Source: Salminus brasiliensis (Eukaryota > Chordata > Actinopteri > Characiformes > Bryconidae). Taken from it: 64,000 nt of DNA. Shown here one piece after another: positions 32,285 to 43,037 of the stretch (the first letter of the stretch is position 1; every line of letters starts with the position of its first letter). The notes beneath the pieces were generated by a model. The model ran no database searches. It was not told where the DNA came from and saw nothing but the letters and a program-made list of their open reading frames with translations. The stretch lies in contig NC_132883.1 of the NCBI RefSeq assembly GCF_030463535.1, positions 29,641,373 to 29,705,372 on the forward strand. Direction: 5' to 3'. Position numbers and translations under genes: made by a program.

Positions 32285-32527
32285 ATGGCTTTTGTCACAG
32301 ATGCACCCAAAAAAATACATCCGACCCTAGCTAGAACAAAAATGCGCTTGAAAGACACAGACACGATTCATGCGTGGAGTTTGTCTAAAGGCGGTTATTT
32401 CGGATTCTATTTTGATAAAGATAATGATAGAGCCGTCTTGTACAGCGGGGCGACATCGAGTGTTGCAGACACAGCTACCCATTTTACCTTGCATCTCTAT
32501 GACTGGGGTCATTTCAAGAAGCGCTTG
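32285..32527 (+). pseudogene. Maverick gene 1 (unknown), 5' half, interrupted by L2
   Basis: Starts MAFVTDAPKKI directly after the TIR and runs about 80 residues to WGHFKKR, where L2 sequence begins. The reading continues after the L2 at 35965, and copy B at 52965-53425 shows the two halves joined, so they are one gene. The first half has an aromatic-rich GGYFGFYFDKD segment. No known domain is recognised. Confidence 0.7.
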
Positions 32528-32529
32528 TC

Positions 32530-35500
32530 TAGTCCCTGTAGAGAAGTACTTTCCAGTTGCCGCTAACCCTTGTGGGAAATCTTGACTCCTGATCTGGACC
32601 ATGGAGGAATCACTGTCTCCGTGTTTAGCTTGTTTTTTTCTTCTTTCTACCACTGAAAGATAGAGAGCAAGAGTCACTGGTAGCAGCCCCGGATGCCTTA
32701 GGGAGAGCCAGCACCCCCCCCCCCCCCAACCCCACCCCCCCCACTCCGGAGTTAGAGCCCTCACAGCGTCTATGCCGTCTCCGCGGAATAGCTGGAAAGC
32801 TAAGGCTAATGCTAGTGCTAAGGCCGAAGCTATATGAAATTATATGTGATCAGAACCTGGATATTTTCGGCCTCACTGAAACCTGGATTACACCTGATCA
32901 ATTTATGGCACTAAATGAAGTCACCCCCGCAGGTTATAAATATGTACATAGCCCTAGATCATCAGGCAGAGGAGGTGGAGTATGCATTATCTACCAGAAT
33001 ACACTAGATATTATTCAAAAACCTTCACTTCTTTTGAGATTATCTACATTAATATACCAAATCCAGCCACAAATAAAAATGCATTCACACTAATTAATAT
33101 TTATAGGCCTCCAGGGCCCTATTCTGAATTTTAAAAATAATTTAGTAATTTTGCTGCAGACTTGGCAGTGTGCAGCGACAAAGTTATATTAGTAGGGGAC
33201 TTTAATATTCATTATGAAAAACCAGACGATCCATTAACAAAAGCGTTAGTATCAATTTTAGATTCTGTCAACATCATGCAAAATGTTACTGGACCCACAC
33301 ATTACTGTACCATACCCTAGATTTAGTCCTGACCCTGGGTGTTAGCATTGATCATCTAAATATTGTACCTCAAAGCTCAGTAATATCAGAACATTATCTA
33401 ATCTCCTTTGAGCTACATTTTAGGCAAAATGTTAATTTGTCCCCCCAACACTTTCTGAAGCGCACAATAACCCCAATGACAGCTGTACAGTTTACTTAAA
33501 GAGTTCTTTTTAGTGAGATCTCTAAACTTACTAAAAGTCAGGCAGATACTCAACCCCAGATTCCAACATCTTTAACCAGTAATGTTTTTATGGACAATTT
33601 TAATAATAAAATAGAAAATATTAGACAACAAATCCAACCCTGCTTATTAAATCAAACATGGCCGTCACCTGGTGTAGCTGTTTTAGAACATAACTTAGTT
33701 GTAGAACAAAGAGCTGGAAGCCTTCTACCCACTTCCACAGCCAGAACTAGAAAAAAATATTTCCTCATCAAATTGTACAAACTGTCCACTCGACCCAATT
33801 CCCTCTAAATTGCTAAAAGAAATACTCCCAATCATAATCAGACCTCTTTTAACAATTATAAATTCATCCCTTAGCCTTGGGCATGAACCCCAAACCCTTA
33901 AATTAGCAGTCATAAAACCTTTAATCAAGAAACCAAACCTTGACCCCAGTGTATTGTGTAATTACAGACCCATCTCCAATTTAACATTTGTATCCAAGAT
34001 ATTAGAAAAAGCTGTGGCCCAACAACTCTGCTTATACCTGAGTAAGAATGACATGTATGAGAAATTCCAGTCTGGATTTAGATCCAATCACAGCACTGAG
34101 ACAGCCCTAGTGAAGATTACAAATGATCTCCTTCTTGCCTCTGATCAAAACTATGTATCTTTATTAGCCCTACTAGAACTTAGTGCAGCCTTTAATACAA
34201 TAGATCATACTATATTACTAGAAAGATTAGAGAAAATGGTTGGAATCACAGGAACAGCCCTATCGTAGTTCAAATCATATCTAACAGTGAGAAATGGAGT
34301 TCCGCAAGGCTCAATTTTAGGACCGTTATTATTTACATTATACATGTTACCACTGGGCTCAGTTATAAGCAGACATGACGTTAAATTCCATTTTTATGCA
34401 GATGACACATAGCTCTATATATCAGCCAAACCTGATGATAAATTTAGATTACAGAAAATGGAGGACTTTGTAAAGGATATAAAACTCTGGATGTCACATA
34501 ACTTCCTTCTCCTAAACAGTGACAAAACCGAGGTTCTCCTTTTAGGTCCAAAAAACATTAGAAATAAACTATCCGACTTGATGTTAGACTTGGTTGATGC
34601 TTCCATTACTCCTGGTTTAGCAGCTAAAAATCTTGGCGTCATATTCGGCTCAGATTTATCATTTGAGCAGCATATAGCCAATATTAGTAGGACAGCCTTT
34701 ATGCAGCTTAGAAACATTGTCAAACTAAGAAACTCCTTATCTCTACAAGATGCAGAAAAGCTAGTACACGCTTTTATTACCTCAAGGCTAGATTACTGTA
34801 ATGCACTACGGTCAGGTTGTTCCAGCAGGAACCTCAATAAACTTCAGCTGGTTCAAAATGCTGCAGCCAGGGTTCTTACTAAAACTAGAAAATTTGACCA
34901 TATCAGTCCAGTTCTATTAGCACTTAATTGGCTCCCAGTTAAATCCCGTATTGATTACAACATTCTTCTATTAACATATAAAGCCCTACATGGCCTCGCT
35001 CCTGAATACCTGCGGGATCTTATTACATATTACAAACCATCAAGACTACTTAGATCTCTGGACTCTTACTCGTTCCCAAATTCAGAAAACCTCAGCAGGG
35101 GGAACAGCCTTTTCTTATAAAGCCCCCCAACTCTGGAATAACCTTCCAGATAATGTTCGGGACTCAGACACAGTCTCAATCTTTAAATCCAAGCTGAAAA
35201 CTCATCTGTTTAGTTTAGCTTTTGGTAATTAATGTTTCTTAGATAAAGGTTGCAGGTCCAGGGGTTTGTGGACCCAGGGAATTGTAGTACACTGAGATGC
35301 AGGCGTTTTCAGGGTGCTCCCGTGTCTATGTTACCTTCTGGTTCTCTTCCTTTAATTAGGCTGTTATAGTCAGACCTGCTGGAGTCGTCAGACACAATCT
35401 GATACTGCCCATATTCTCTGCTCTCCATAAAATTCCTCTCAGAACTAACCCTCTCTTTTTACCTTCTCAGAGTAAATGGCCACCCGGCCCGACCTGCTGG

Positions 35501-35960
35501 AAGATTGCCTGCTGAGGTCCCCTCTACCTTCGTTAAACCAGCTGCCACCTACCGGTCCAACCAGCAGGCCCCCCACCCACCACCACCCATGGCAGACCAG
35601 TGGCTCACCCGCCTACCACTGCTACCTGTTTAGTGACCATGTTAAAACCATTTTTAACTATCGGTTATACCTGGTTTGGTAATTTTTATCATTAATGTTT
35701 AAATAGTTCTGACCAGAGGAGGATGGGTCCACCTTATGAGTCTTGGTTCCTCCCAAGGTTTCTTCCTCCAGCTCTGAGGGAGATTTTCCTTGCCACTGTC
35801 GCCGTTGGTTTGCTCACTGGGGGTCTTTAATCCATCATGTCTTATGTTATTTTCTTCTTTGTCTCTGTCTTTTATTAATCACTATTTATGTAAAGCTGCT
35901 TTGTGATGACATCAGTTGTAAAAAGCGCTATACAAATAAATCTGACTTGACTTGACTTGA
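32530..35960 (+). mobile_element. L2-clade retrotransposon (L2-C), defective, inside Maverick gene 1
   Basis: A scrap of ORF1 (32640-32830), then endonuclease (32840-33480, with LTETWITPDQ and GDFNIHY-like motifs), a deletion near 33490, and reverse transcriptase (33600-35230, with QSGFRSNHSTE and a YADDT box). A stop follows the YADDT box at about 34410 and a segment before VPQGS is deleted. The 3' UTR ends in the CTTGA repeat (35945-35960), the same terminus as the L2 at 46904. Poly-C tracts lie at 32710. It cannot retrotranspose. Confidence 0.88.
34458..35232 (+). pseudogene. L2-C reverse transcriptase C-terminal part
   Basis: Open for 220 residues ([60 protein letters not shown]). This is the thumb and connection region typical of CR1/L2-type elements. 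One frameshift near 35090 separates it from the final LWNNLPDNVR segment. Confidence 0.85.
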
Positions 35961-36423
35961 ATAGAACAATTTTGTGAAAAACAGACTTTACGGTACTAGT
36001 CCTGTATTTACAATACTCATAACACCTTGGAAACCATCAGGGCAAGCATCGTCGTACACTTTTGGCTTACAAGCCTTCGACGATGATGACAGATCCAACG
36101 TCATATGCCTGTCTACCTTGCACAACCGCAAGCACACAGCGAGCGGCGTTTTGCTTGAAAAAAAAGATTACCACGTGGTGGTACAGTGGGACAACAGGAA
36201 AGAGATATATGAAGATTTTGTTGGAAACGTTGAACGATTGTTTGATGAGCGGGAACGAATCAAAGGTATGGAGAGATTAAAAATGAGACTGAATGATCAT
36301 TTTGATTCTGACATCAGCCATCCGTTTGTAACGGTTCACGATCGGGAAATCGATCGAGTGTTTGTGAAAGAGATTGGGGGCGGAGTCAGAGTTGTGACTC
36401 ACACCCCAGAATGCAGAGTATAA
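35961..36423 (+). pseudogene. Maverick gene 1/2, 3' half (unknown function)
   Basis: An open frame from just after the L2 to a stop at 36421 gives about 150 residues: FTILITPWKPSGQASSYTFG, then a charged part with VVVQWDNRKEIYEDFVGNVERLF and HPFVTVHDREIDRVFVKEIGGGVRVV. Copy B retains WKPSGQ in the same place. The length of the joined protein would be about 235 residues. No catalytic motif is seen. It is conserved next to the TIR in both copies, so it is probably functional for the element. Confidence 0.6.
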
Positions 36424-36515
36424 AGTCAGATCCTTGTACCGGTCATCAAGGAGTCACAAAGTTTTTATTTTTTTTTTTTTTCCTACATGCAGTGACGACG
36501 TAGATCTCATCAGCA

Positions 36516-37435
36516 ATGGCTCAAGACTTAAACTTGTATTCCTACATTCCTAACACGGAAAACATTTCCTCTGATTTACCTTAGACAGAAGCGATGGTAC
36601 AAATCGACGGGTGTGTAAGTTCGGCTGTGCTTTCCATCATCCACGCAGTGACTGGTGATCTGATAGACAAAATCATTGAAAGTGATATATGTGAAAACTG
36701 CAATGGATGCGCCATCAACCATCCTAGCCAATTACAGCACACCTGCTTGTTTGAGCCTGAAGATCTGTACCTACACTTTAACGCTAAAAGGCTGTTGACA
36801 AAACTTTTTAGGCCTTGGTTGAAATACACCTTGGCAATGGCTCTAAAGTTGTGCAACAATCTCGAATGTTTCGACTTTGGAAAAACTCCAAGCCGTTGCT
36901 GAAACAGTCGTGTGCGAATTATGAGATGAACGTGACTTCAAGACATCTCTGCAAGAGATCAAGGACAAAACTGTAACTGTTTACAATGATGGAGTGAAAG
37001 AAGATATTATCGACTATTGGAATTTTCATTGCTCTCTGGACCCGCTCGAGCCATCTCTGACTTGGGTATCATCGTCTCTTTTGCCAAATCCTTCTCCAAA
37101 AAATGCCTGCTCTGCTCCACAAAATGATTGAACTGAGAGTCGATGATGAAACGTGTCTGAGACAGATATCCGCGGATGAAGCTTTATCAAAATTAGACAG
37201 AAAAATGGAAGTTGTGCGATCTTCATCCTCGAATTGGAACAGTTTAATTTCTGTTGCGGCAAATAGTTCATACCCCTTACACGAATATATGCATCACGTA
37301 TTGTCTCATATGTTTGAAATATCGACCGAATATAACTCCGGTCACTTACTATGTATCTTTACCTATGTAACCGACATGTGTGTTTTGAAAATGTTAAACA
37401 AGGAAAATGTTGAAGTTAAAAAAAACAATTGACTG
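36516..37435 (+). pseudogene. Maverick gene 3 (unknown, Cys/His motif)
   Basis: Starts MAQDLNLYSYIP; a stop soon after is followed by an open segment with CENCNGCAINHPSQLQHTC, a likely zinc-binding cluster, then LYLHFNAKRLLTKLF. After shifts near 36900-37100 a second segment (IELRVDDETCLRQI, LHEYMHHVLSHMFEI) runs to 37432. Copy B (53510-54290) has the second half but lost the Cys cluster. The protein family is seen next to integrase in fish Mavericks, but its role is unknown. Confidence 0.55.
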
Positions 37436-37518
37436 TTGTCTTTTTTAACAGTACATCTTAAATATCGCGAGACTTTTGTAAGAATAAATGTTGATTGCAC
37501 ATTCGTTTTTGACCATTA

Positions 37519-38472
37519 TTGCGGAGACACTGCAATATGTCCGAGAGGTTGTTGAAGAATATATATTATAATCCCTCAAATCCGGGGTCTTATGGAGGGG
37601 TTGAGAGTTTACAAAGAGCCGTTGTTGGAAAAATAGGTAAAAGGGCAAACGACAATGATGTTAAAAATTGGTTAGCGGCTCAGGATGCGTATACTCTTCA
37701 CAAACCCATTTCTGTGAAAAACTGGGTTTTTGTGAAAAATGTTGATGAACAATGGCAAGCCAATTTAGTGGATATGACGGATGTGTCGGATAGTAATGAT
37801 GGTATGAAATTTATGTTCACGTGTATCGATATTTTATCGAAATATGCTTGGGTACGCTTATTACGAAACAAGACCGGAGTTTTTTAACAAAAACTTTCGA
37901 GGCTTAATGAAAAACATAACATTACTCACTTTGCTACAGGTACAGGACTGAAAGCTTCCGTCTGCGAGCGGTTTAACAAGACGCTCAGGAATAAAATGTG
38001 GAAATATTTTACGGCCTTTAATACAAGAAAATACTCTGATGCAGTTCAGGACTTGGTTGACGCCTACAATCACAACTACCACAGCAGTATAAAAATTAAA
38101 CCCACGGAGGTCAACGAAACAAACTCTTTCAAAGTATTTAAAACCTTGTACAGATTGTTTCCTTCAAAAGCAAAGAAATTACGGTTTAAGTTTCTATAGT
38201 TTATATGTGAATATTTCACAATTTCCGAACAGATACAAATACAGAGCCTCCAGTATACAAACTGCAAGACACAGATGGTGAAAAGATAGAGGGTACATTT
38301 TATGAACAAGAACTGCAAAAGATTATCGTCGGAAAAGATAAATCATTTAAAATAGAAAAAAATACTGGATGAAAATGTACGGAATGGTAAAAAGATATGT
38401 TTAGTGAAATGGGTGGGGTGGCCCGATAAATTTAACTCTTGGATTCCGTCCAAGGACATTGTCAAAGTTTAA
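37519..38472 (+). pseudogene. Maverick A integrase with C-terminal chromodomain
   Basis: The N-terminal part YYNPSNPGSYGG, LAAQDAYTLHKP and WQANLVDM match Polinton integrase; the first catalytic Asp (WQAD in copy B) is Asn here. A deletion near 37885 removes the second catalytic region. The third follows: GLKASVCERFNKTLRNKMW with the Glu. The C-terminus has EPPVYKLQD, FYEQELQKI and, in another frame, VKWVGWPDKFNSWIPSKDI, a chromodomain that in such integrases can bind chromatin. Inactive. Confidence 0.88.
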
Positions 38473-38515
38473 ATTGTTGGGGCGATATCCAAATGAAAAT
38501 CATAATCGGTGCACC

Positions 38516-39780
38516 ATGGAAGAGAGTGGGTTCTTTGTAACTCTACCGAGCAACTCATCCGTTGACGTTTATCCTAATAATAAGATTTTGAATTACACTA
38601 CTAAATTTGCTAAACCCATTGTAATGGAAGTTATTGATGATTCATAATCAATACCTAAATGGTTGATGCATATTCTGTGATACGTAAGGTGACCTCGGTC
38701 ACTTTGTGTTATTTATCTGTGTTGTACCGGGCTCTGTCCACACTGTTATTGTCTGTCTCTGCTTATCTTTATCAGGGTGCAATTGCCGACGGGAGGGCAG
38801 AACGATCTCCGGTCAGCACTTAGCTTAGAATGACCCCCCCATAAACAGGGACCAGACGTGTCAGTGGGGTCAAATTCCTGTGACAGTTCTCATGCAAGTA
38901 ACAGATAAATGTATAGCCTGTTTATACCATATAAGGCTATCTGGTCAATCATTGCTGAGCGGGTGAGGGTAAAGCCCAGTGATGATAAAGGCTCCTGCAG
39001 ACCATGCAGAGCTCAGAGCAGACAGGCAGAAACTAAGGTTTTGCTTTGTACTTCTCTCAATAAATGTGTTACTCACTTCGATACTGACTCAGAGACGCAG
39101 TGCTTCTTCTGTCACAAGTTTTCCACCACACCATCGAGTTGGTTGGCGATTGGGAGGTAGCACTTACAGAAGTGCAATATCCCCATACATAGTACTCTTT
39201 GAGAAATTGGGGAAGTCTATTTTTTGTACATTATGACAACGGCGTTACCAGAGATTATCATACCTGTCAAATGAGCCAGGGGTATTACGGTGATCTGGAA
39301 GAATTGGTTAACGAAATGAACAGGGTTGTAAAACTTTTAGGCCTTGAGGTAAGAATAAAATACAACCCCCAGACCAACAAAATCCGCTTTGACACAAAAG
39401 AAGCCCTATTCACTAAGTACATACGGAAAACTGCCGCATGTGCTGGGTCTGGAAGAAAAAAAGAACTCCCAGAGGCTTCCTATCCTTCCAACATTTACGG
39501 GGGATTTTACACAATGTTTGTGTATACAGATATGATTCATTATCAAAGAGTAGGGGATAGTTTTGTATCTTTGTTGAGATGCGTACATATAAGCGGTAAA
39601 AACAACAAAATTGTCACATTAACCTACAACAAGCCACACTACGTACGTTTGAGTAAGAATCTGATAAGCGATATAATCATCGAAGTCAAAACTGACCAAG
39701 ATCTGCATATTCCTTTTCTCTACGGGAAATTTGTGGCTAAACTTCACTTTAGACCCGCAAAACATTCTTTTCGTGATTAA
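38516..39780 (+). pseudogene. Maverick A penton-like (minor capsid) protein, split by solo LTR
   Basis: Begins MEESGFFVTLPSNSSVDVYP; after 35 codons a solo LTR (38620-39130) interrupts, and the protein resumes at ELVGDWEVALTEVQYPHT, one stop, then FFVHYDNGVTRDYHTC, YNPQTNKIRF, FYTMFVYTDMI, and ends FLYGKFVAKLHFRPAK. The LPSN...N start, DWEVALTEIQYP-type segment and YGKF..KLHFRP end are typical of the jelly-roll minor capsid protein of Polintons. The CCAT duplication around the LTR shows the gene was otherwise continuous. Confidence 0.75.
38620..39130 (+). repeat. Solo LTR of the ERV2 family
   Basis: TGTAATGGAAGTTATTGATG at the start and TTCCACCACA at the end, the same termini as the ERV2 LTRs. 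It is flanked by CCAT on both sides (38616-38619, 39131-39134). It is left by recombination between the LTRs of a former provirus and is more diverged from the ERV2 LTRs than those are from each other. Confidence 0.9.
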
Positions 39781-40210
39781 ATGATGATTTGCCCAAGATT
39801 CGGACTACTATGAGCATCAAGCGTGGAACGGTCTTCCGGGCTATCATGGAAGCCCGACCATGTATTGGTCGGGGTTAGGCGGAATCTTTAAAGCGCTTTT
39901 TAGGATGGCCGTTCATATTATAAAAAGGGGATTCACTATCGCAAAACATCATTTAAAATTCGCAGCAAAAGGTATCATAAGCGATGTGGTGAGTAACATT
40001 GTCACAAACAGAACTAAAAACAGGAGGGATCAGGACTCGCTACGATAGCCTACAAAAACGCTAGGTGGCACTCCTGGAAGGAGGTACATCATAAAATACG
40101 TAAGATCACGCAAGGTAAAGTCAGAGTAAAAAAGACCAAACGAAGAGGAAACAAGCATTCTACCTCCTCATCATCATCATCCATCAAACAAAGAAAGGTG
40201 AACATTTTTT
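39781..40210 (+). pseudogene. Maverick A pVI-like small basic protein
   Basis: After a frameshift the peptide reads MYWSGLGGIFKALFRMAV, FTIAKHHLKFAAKGIISDVV and ends in a Lys/Arg/Ser-rich tail (KKTKRRGNKHS). The GLG-x-IF-xx-LFR amphipathic start and basic tail resemble the adenovirus pVI/pX-like peptide found upstream of the capsid gene in Mavericks. It sits between penton and major capsid as expected. Confidence 0.6.
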
Positions 40211-40216
40211 AAAGCC

Positions 40217-41390
40217 ATGGCTTTCCTGCACAGAATATCGTCAGAATGCACCAAGTCGGAATTAGATATTTTTACGCTACCGTACACTCAATCGAGCATT
40301 GAGAAGTACGTTTACATCGAAATTCCCCCCGCTTTCAGCCGTAACAGATAACGGACCCTTGGAGTTTTTCTTGGCGGGCAATGGTGAAGACTATCTAGAC
40401 TTGAACAACACTTTTTTACATCTCCGGTGTAAAATCACAAACACAGACGGCACCGACATAGCTAACGATGCTAAGGTCGGAGTTGTAAACTACCCCATAG
40501 CATCTCTCTTTTCTTAAGTAGACATTATGTTGGGAGATCACCTCATAATTCAGTTGAGTAATATGTACCCCTACAGAGCAATTATGGAATTGATTTTAAA
40601 TTTTAGCAAAACTGCTTTGGAAACGCAATATTTCGCAGGGCTATTTAACAAAGACAAATGGACATGACGGACCCACAAGGCCATAACAGCGGACTCAGAA
40701 ACAGAGCCCTTTTTAGCTCCGAAAGCAAAACCTTTGACTTGGTCCATCATATTCACTCCAATATATTTTTTCAGGATAAACTGTTACTGAACAGTGTTGA
40801 TTTAAAAATTAAAATGGTTCGAAGTAAAGATGAATTTTGTCTGATGAAAGAAGGAGTCAGGGATTACAATCTTAAATTACTTTCGGTGTCTCTGTTTGTG
40901 AAAAAAGTAACGGTGTCTTCGGCTGTAAAGTTGGGACACGCGCAGGTGTCGCGTAACTCCACAGACAAATACCCAATCAAAAGAGTAAGCATGAAGACCT
41001 TCAGTCTACTGGCAGGAAGTCGTATATGCACCCAAGAGAATCTATTCCTGGGACCTCTCCCTAAAACCGTCATTTTCGGAATGGTTGACAAAGAACCCCT
41101 TCCATTTTAAACATTACAATACAGAGTTTGTCGCTCTTTACAGTATCCGGCAAAACCGTGTCAGCCTAATTTTGAATCAGGAAACGTTGTTCGTGAATTT
41201 CATCGCGTTCAATCTGAGTCCTGATGATGAATGCGGACAACATCTATCGTTAATAAATTCGGGAAGTATGAGACTGGAGCTAAGATTTCGAAACCCTCTT
41301 CCGAGAACTGTAAACCTAATAGTTTATGCCAGTTTTGATTCGATTCTGGAAATCAATAATCGGCGAAACGTTCTCATCGATTATCAGTAA
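40217..41390 (+). pseudogene. Maverick A major capsid protein (double jelly-roll)
   Basis: Begins MAFLHRISSECTKSELDIFT; contains PLEFFLAGNGEDYLDLNNT (40320-40440), a damaged middle, then NSVDLKIKMVRSKDEFCLM and DYNLKLLSVSLFVKK, and ends LIVYASFDSILEINNRRNVL. These blocks are those of the Polinton capsid, about 400 residues, matching the family length. Frameshifts near 40350, 40510 and 41105 break it. Copy B has a homologous, differently damaged gene. Confidence 0.85.
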
Positions 41391-41392
41391 AC

Positions 41393-41881
41393 ATGGATAC
41401 CGGAGAACTTTTGGATGTGTTGAGAAGTTGCCCTGCGGTAAAAAAGATATTCAGAGGCGTCTTTGCCTGTGATGAACTACCCGAGGACGCCGTGACAATT
41501 TCCCGCGCTTTACATTGTAAAGCCTAAATGACACCTCCGGAGATTTTTTTTACTTTTTTGTACGGAAATCCACCGACTTATGACCTCTTTCTTAAATCTA
41601 TTTATTCATTTTTAAAAAAGAACTGCTTTAAAATAAGTCACAACTCAAAGCAAGTTCAAAGGTTTAAATCGGTTTGCTGCGGACAACACTGCATGTTCTT
41701 TTTATGTCACAGAGCTGAAGGATATTCGTTTAATCATATTATGTCTATGTATACCGGTGATTTGAAAAGAAACAATGACGCGGTTGTATCTTTCGTTAAA
41801 CAAATGTATCCTAGAGTAAATAAAACTTGCCTCATGAAATGTGTTCAATGCGTTGACTGTGGTGAAAAAATGAGAATGTAA
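41393..41881 (+). pseudogene. Maverick A adenain-like cysteine protease
   Basis: Starts MDTGELLDVLRSCPAVK three bases after the capsid stop; after a stop and a deletion it continues YGNPPTYDLFLKSIYSFL and VCCGQHCMFFLCHRAEGYSF. The CGQHC segment holds the catalytic Gln and Cys. The segment with the catalytic His (GEHWLAL in copy B) is deleted here. The enzyme would process capsid proteins. Confidence 0.8.
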
Positions 41882-42017
41882 TGCATAGTGAAATAACAAC
41901 GCAGGAAACTAGAAAAAAAATGTATGTACCGTTTATTCAAATAAAGAACAACTTACAAGATTATACAACTTTATATTGTTTCATCATTTATTTATATCAA
42001 CACGACAATACACGTCA

Positions 42018-42407
42018 TTAAAAATTTAACCAGCTTGACGAAGTAAAACTAGGGGATTTAAAAACGGGGTCGAGAGTACCATGACTAGATGAATCACAAT
42101 CGCTTCTTTTATGATCCGAGCTGTTTGAAACTACCTGAAAATACAATGACTTGGTTTTCTTCACGTTGGATATTTTACGCCGAACCCCCACGTTAGAAAT
42201 GGTTGATAAGGGAATGTTTAAGTTGGCTACGGTTTGTAGCATTTCGGACCATCCTAGGGGCCTCCAGTCATCGGATACTTTTAGAGGCGGCGTGAGATTT
42301 TTAACCAAGTCCAACATGTGCGGTCCTTTGATCGCTTTCCCTTTGAAAATAAACTCTCCACCGTCGTTCCATGAAGCAACGCCGCTAGACTTTGATATTT
42401 TGTCCAT
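42018..42407 (-). CDS. Maverick A small conserved protein (unknown)
   Basis: Open for 129 residues, starting MDKISKSSGVASWNDGGEFI, then GKAIKGPHMLDLVKNL, RPLGWSEMLQTVANLNIP, and a Ser-rich tail. A partial homologue lies in the same position and strand in copy B (58240-58395). Similar proteins with W/G-rich starts are carried by fish Mavericks. The two genes converge: the protease ends 137 bp away. No function is known. It is the most intact single-exon gene in copy A. Confidence 0.6.
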   Translation of the reverse strand: MDKISKSSGVASWNDGGEFIFKGKAIKGPHMLDLVKNLTPPLKVSDDWRPLGWSEMLQTVANLNIPLSTISNVGVRRKISNVKKTKSLYFQVVSNSSDHKRSDCDSSSHGTLDPVFKSPSFTSSSWLNF

Positions 42408-42417
42408 GATGTAGGAA

Positions 42418-42955
42418 CCATTTTTTCTGGTTCTGGACGGAACATTATCAACGACCTCTTTGACCTCTTTTCAATGACATGTCTTATGGTCAGATGAAAC
42501 CAAAGTAGAACTGTTTGGTACAAACACAACTTGTTATGTTTGGAGGAGAGTGAATGTTGAGTTGCATCCAAAGAACACCATACCAACTGTGAAGCATGGG
42601 GGTGGCAACATCATGCTTTGGGGCTGTTTCTCTGCAAAGAGACTAGGACGACTGGTCCGTGTACATGAAAGAATGAATGGGGCCATGTATTCCATCAGCA
42701 AGGGCATTGAAGATGAAATGTGGCTGGGTCTTTCAGCATGACCATAATCCCAAGCACACTGCCAGGGCAACAAAGGAGTGGCTTCGTAAGAAGCATTTCA
42801 AGGTCCTGGAGTGGCCTAGCCAGTCTCCAGATGTCAACCCCATAGAAAACCTTTGTCGATGTCAATTAAAGGCCTCTCTCATCTTTTTAAGTGGGAGAAC
42901 TTGCACAATTGGTGAGTGACTAAATACTTTTTTCCCCCACTGTAAATCATCGCTG
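42418..42955 (+). pseudogene. Tc1-like transposase fragment inserted in Maverick A
   Basis: Frames encode [39 protein letters not shown] and [15 protein letters not shown], the last carrying the third catalytic residue region of the DD34E triad. The 3' terminus is TTTTTTCCCCCACTGTA. The 5' half of the element is absent. It marks the place where Maverick A has lost ATPase and PolB. Confidence 0.8.
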
Positions 42956-42984
42956 GAATCTGAAACAATCAAATAAAAATAAAT

Positions 42985-43012
42985 AAATTATATATATATA
43001 TATATATATATT
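42985..43012. repeat. (TA)n microsatellite
   Basis: About ten TA units following an AAATAAATAAATTA tract. Confidence 0.8.
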
Positions 43013-43037
43013 GTACATTTTTTTAATTTCTCAAAAT

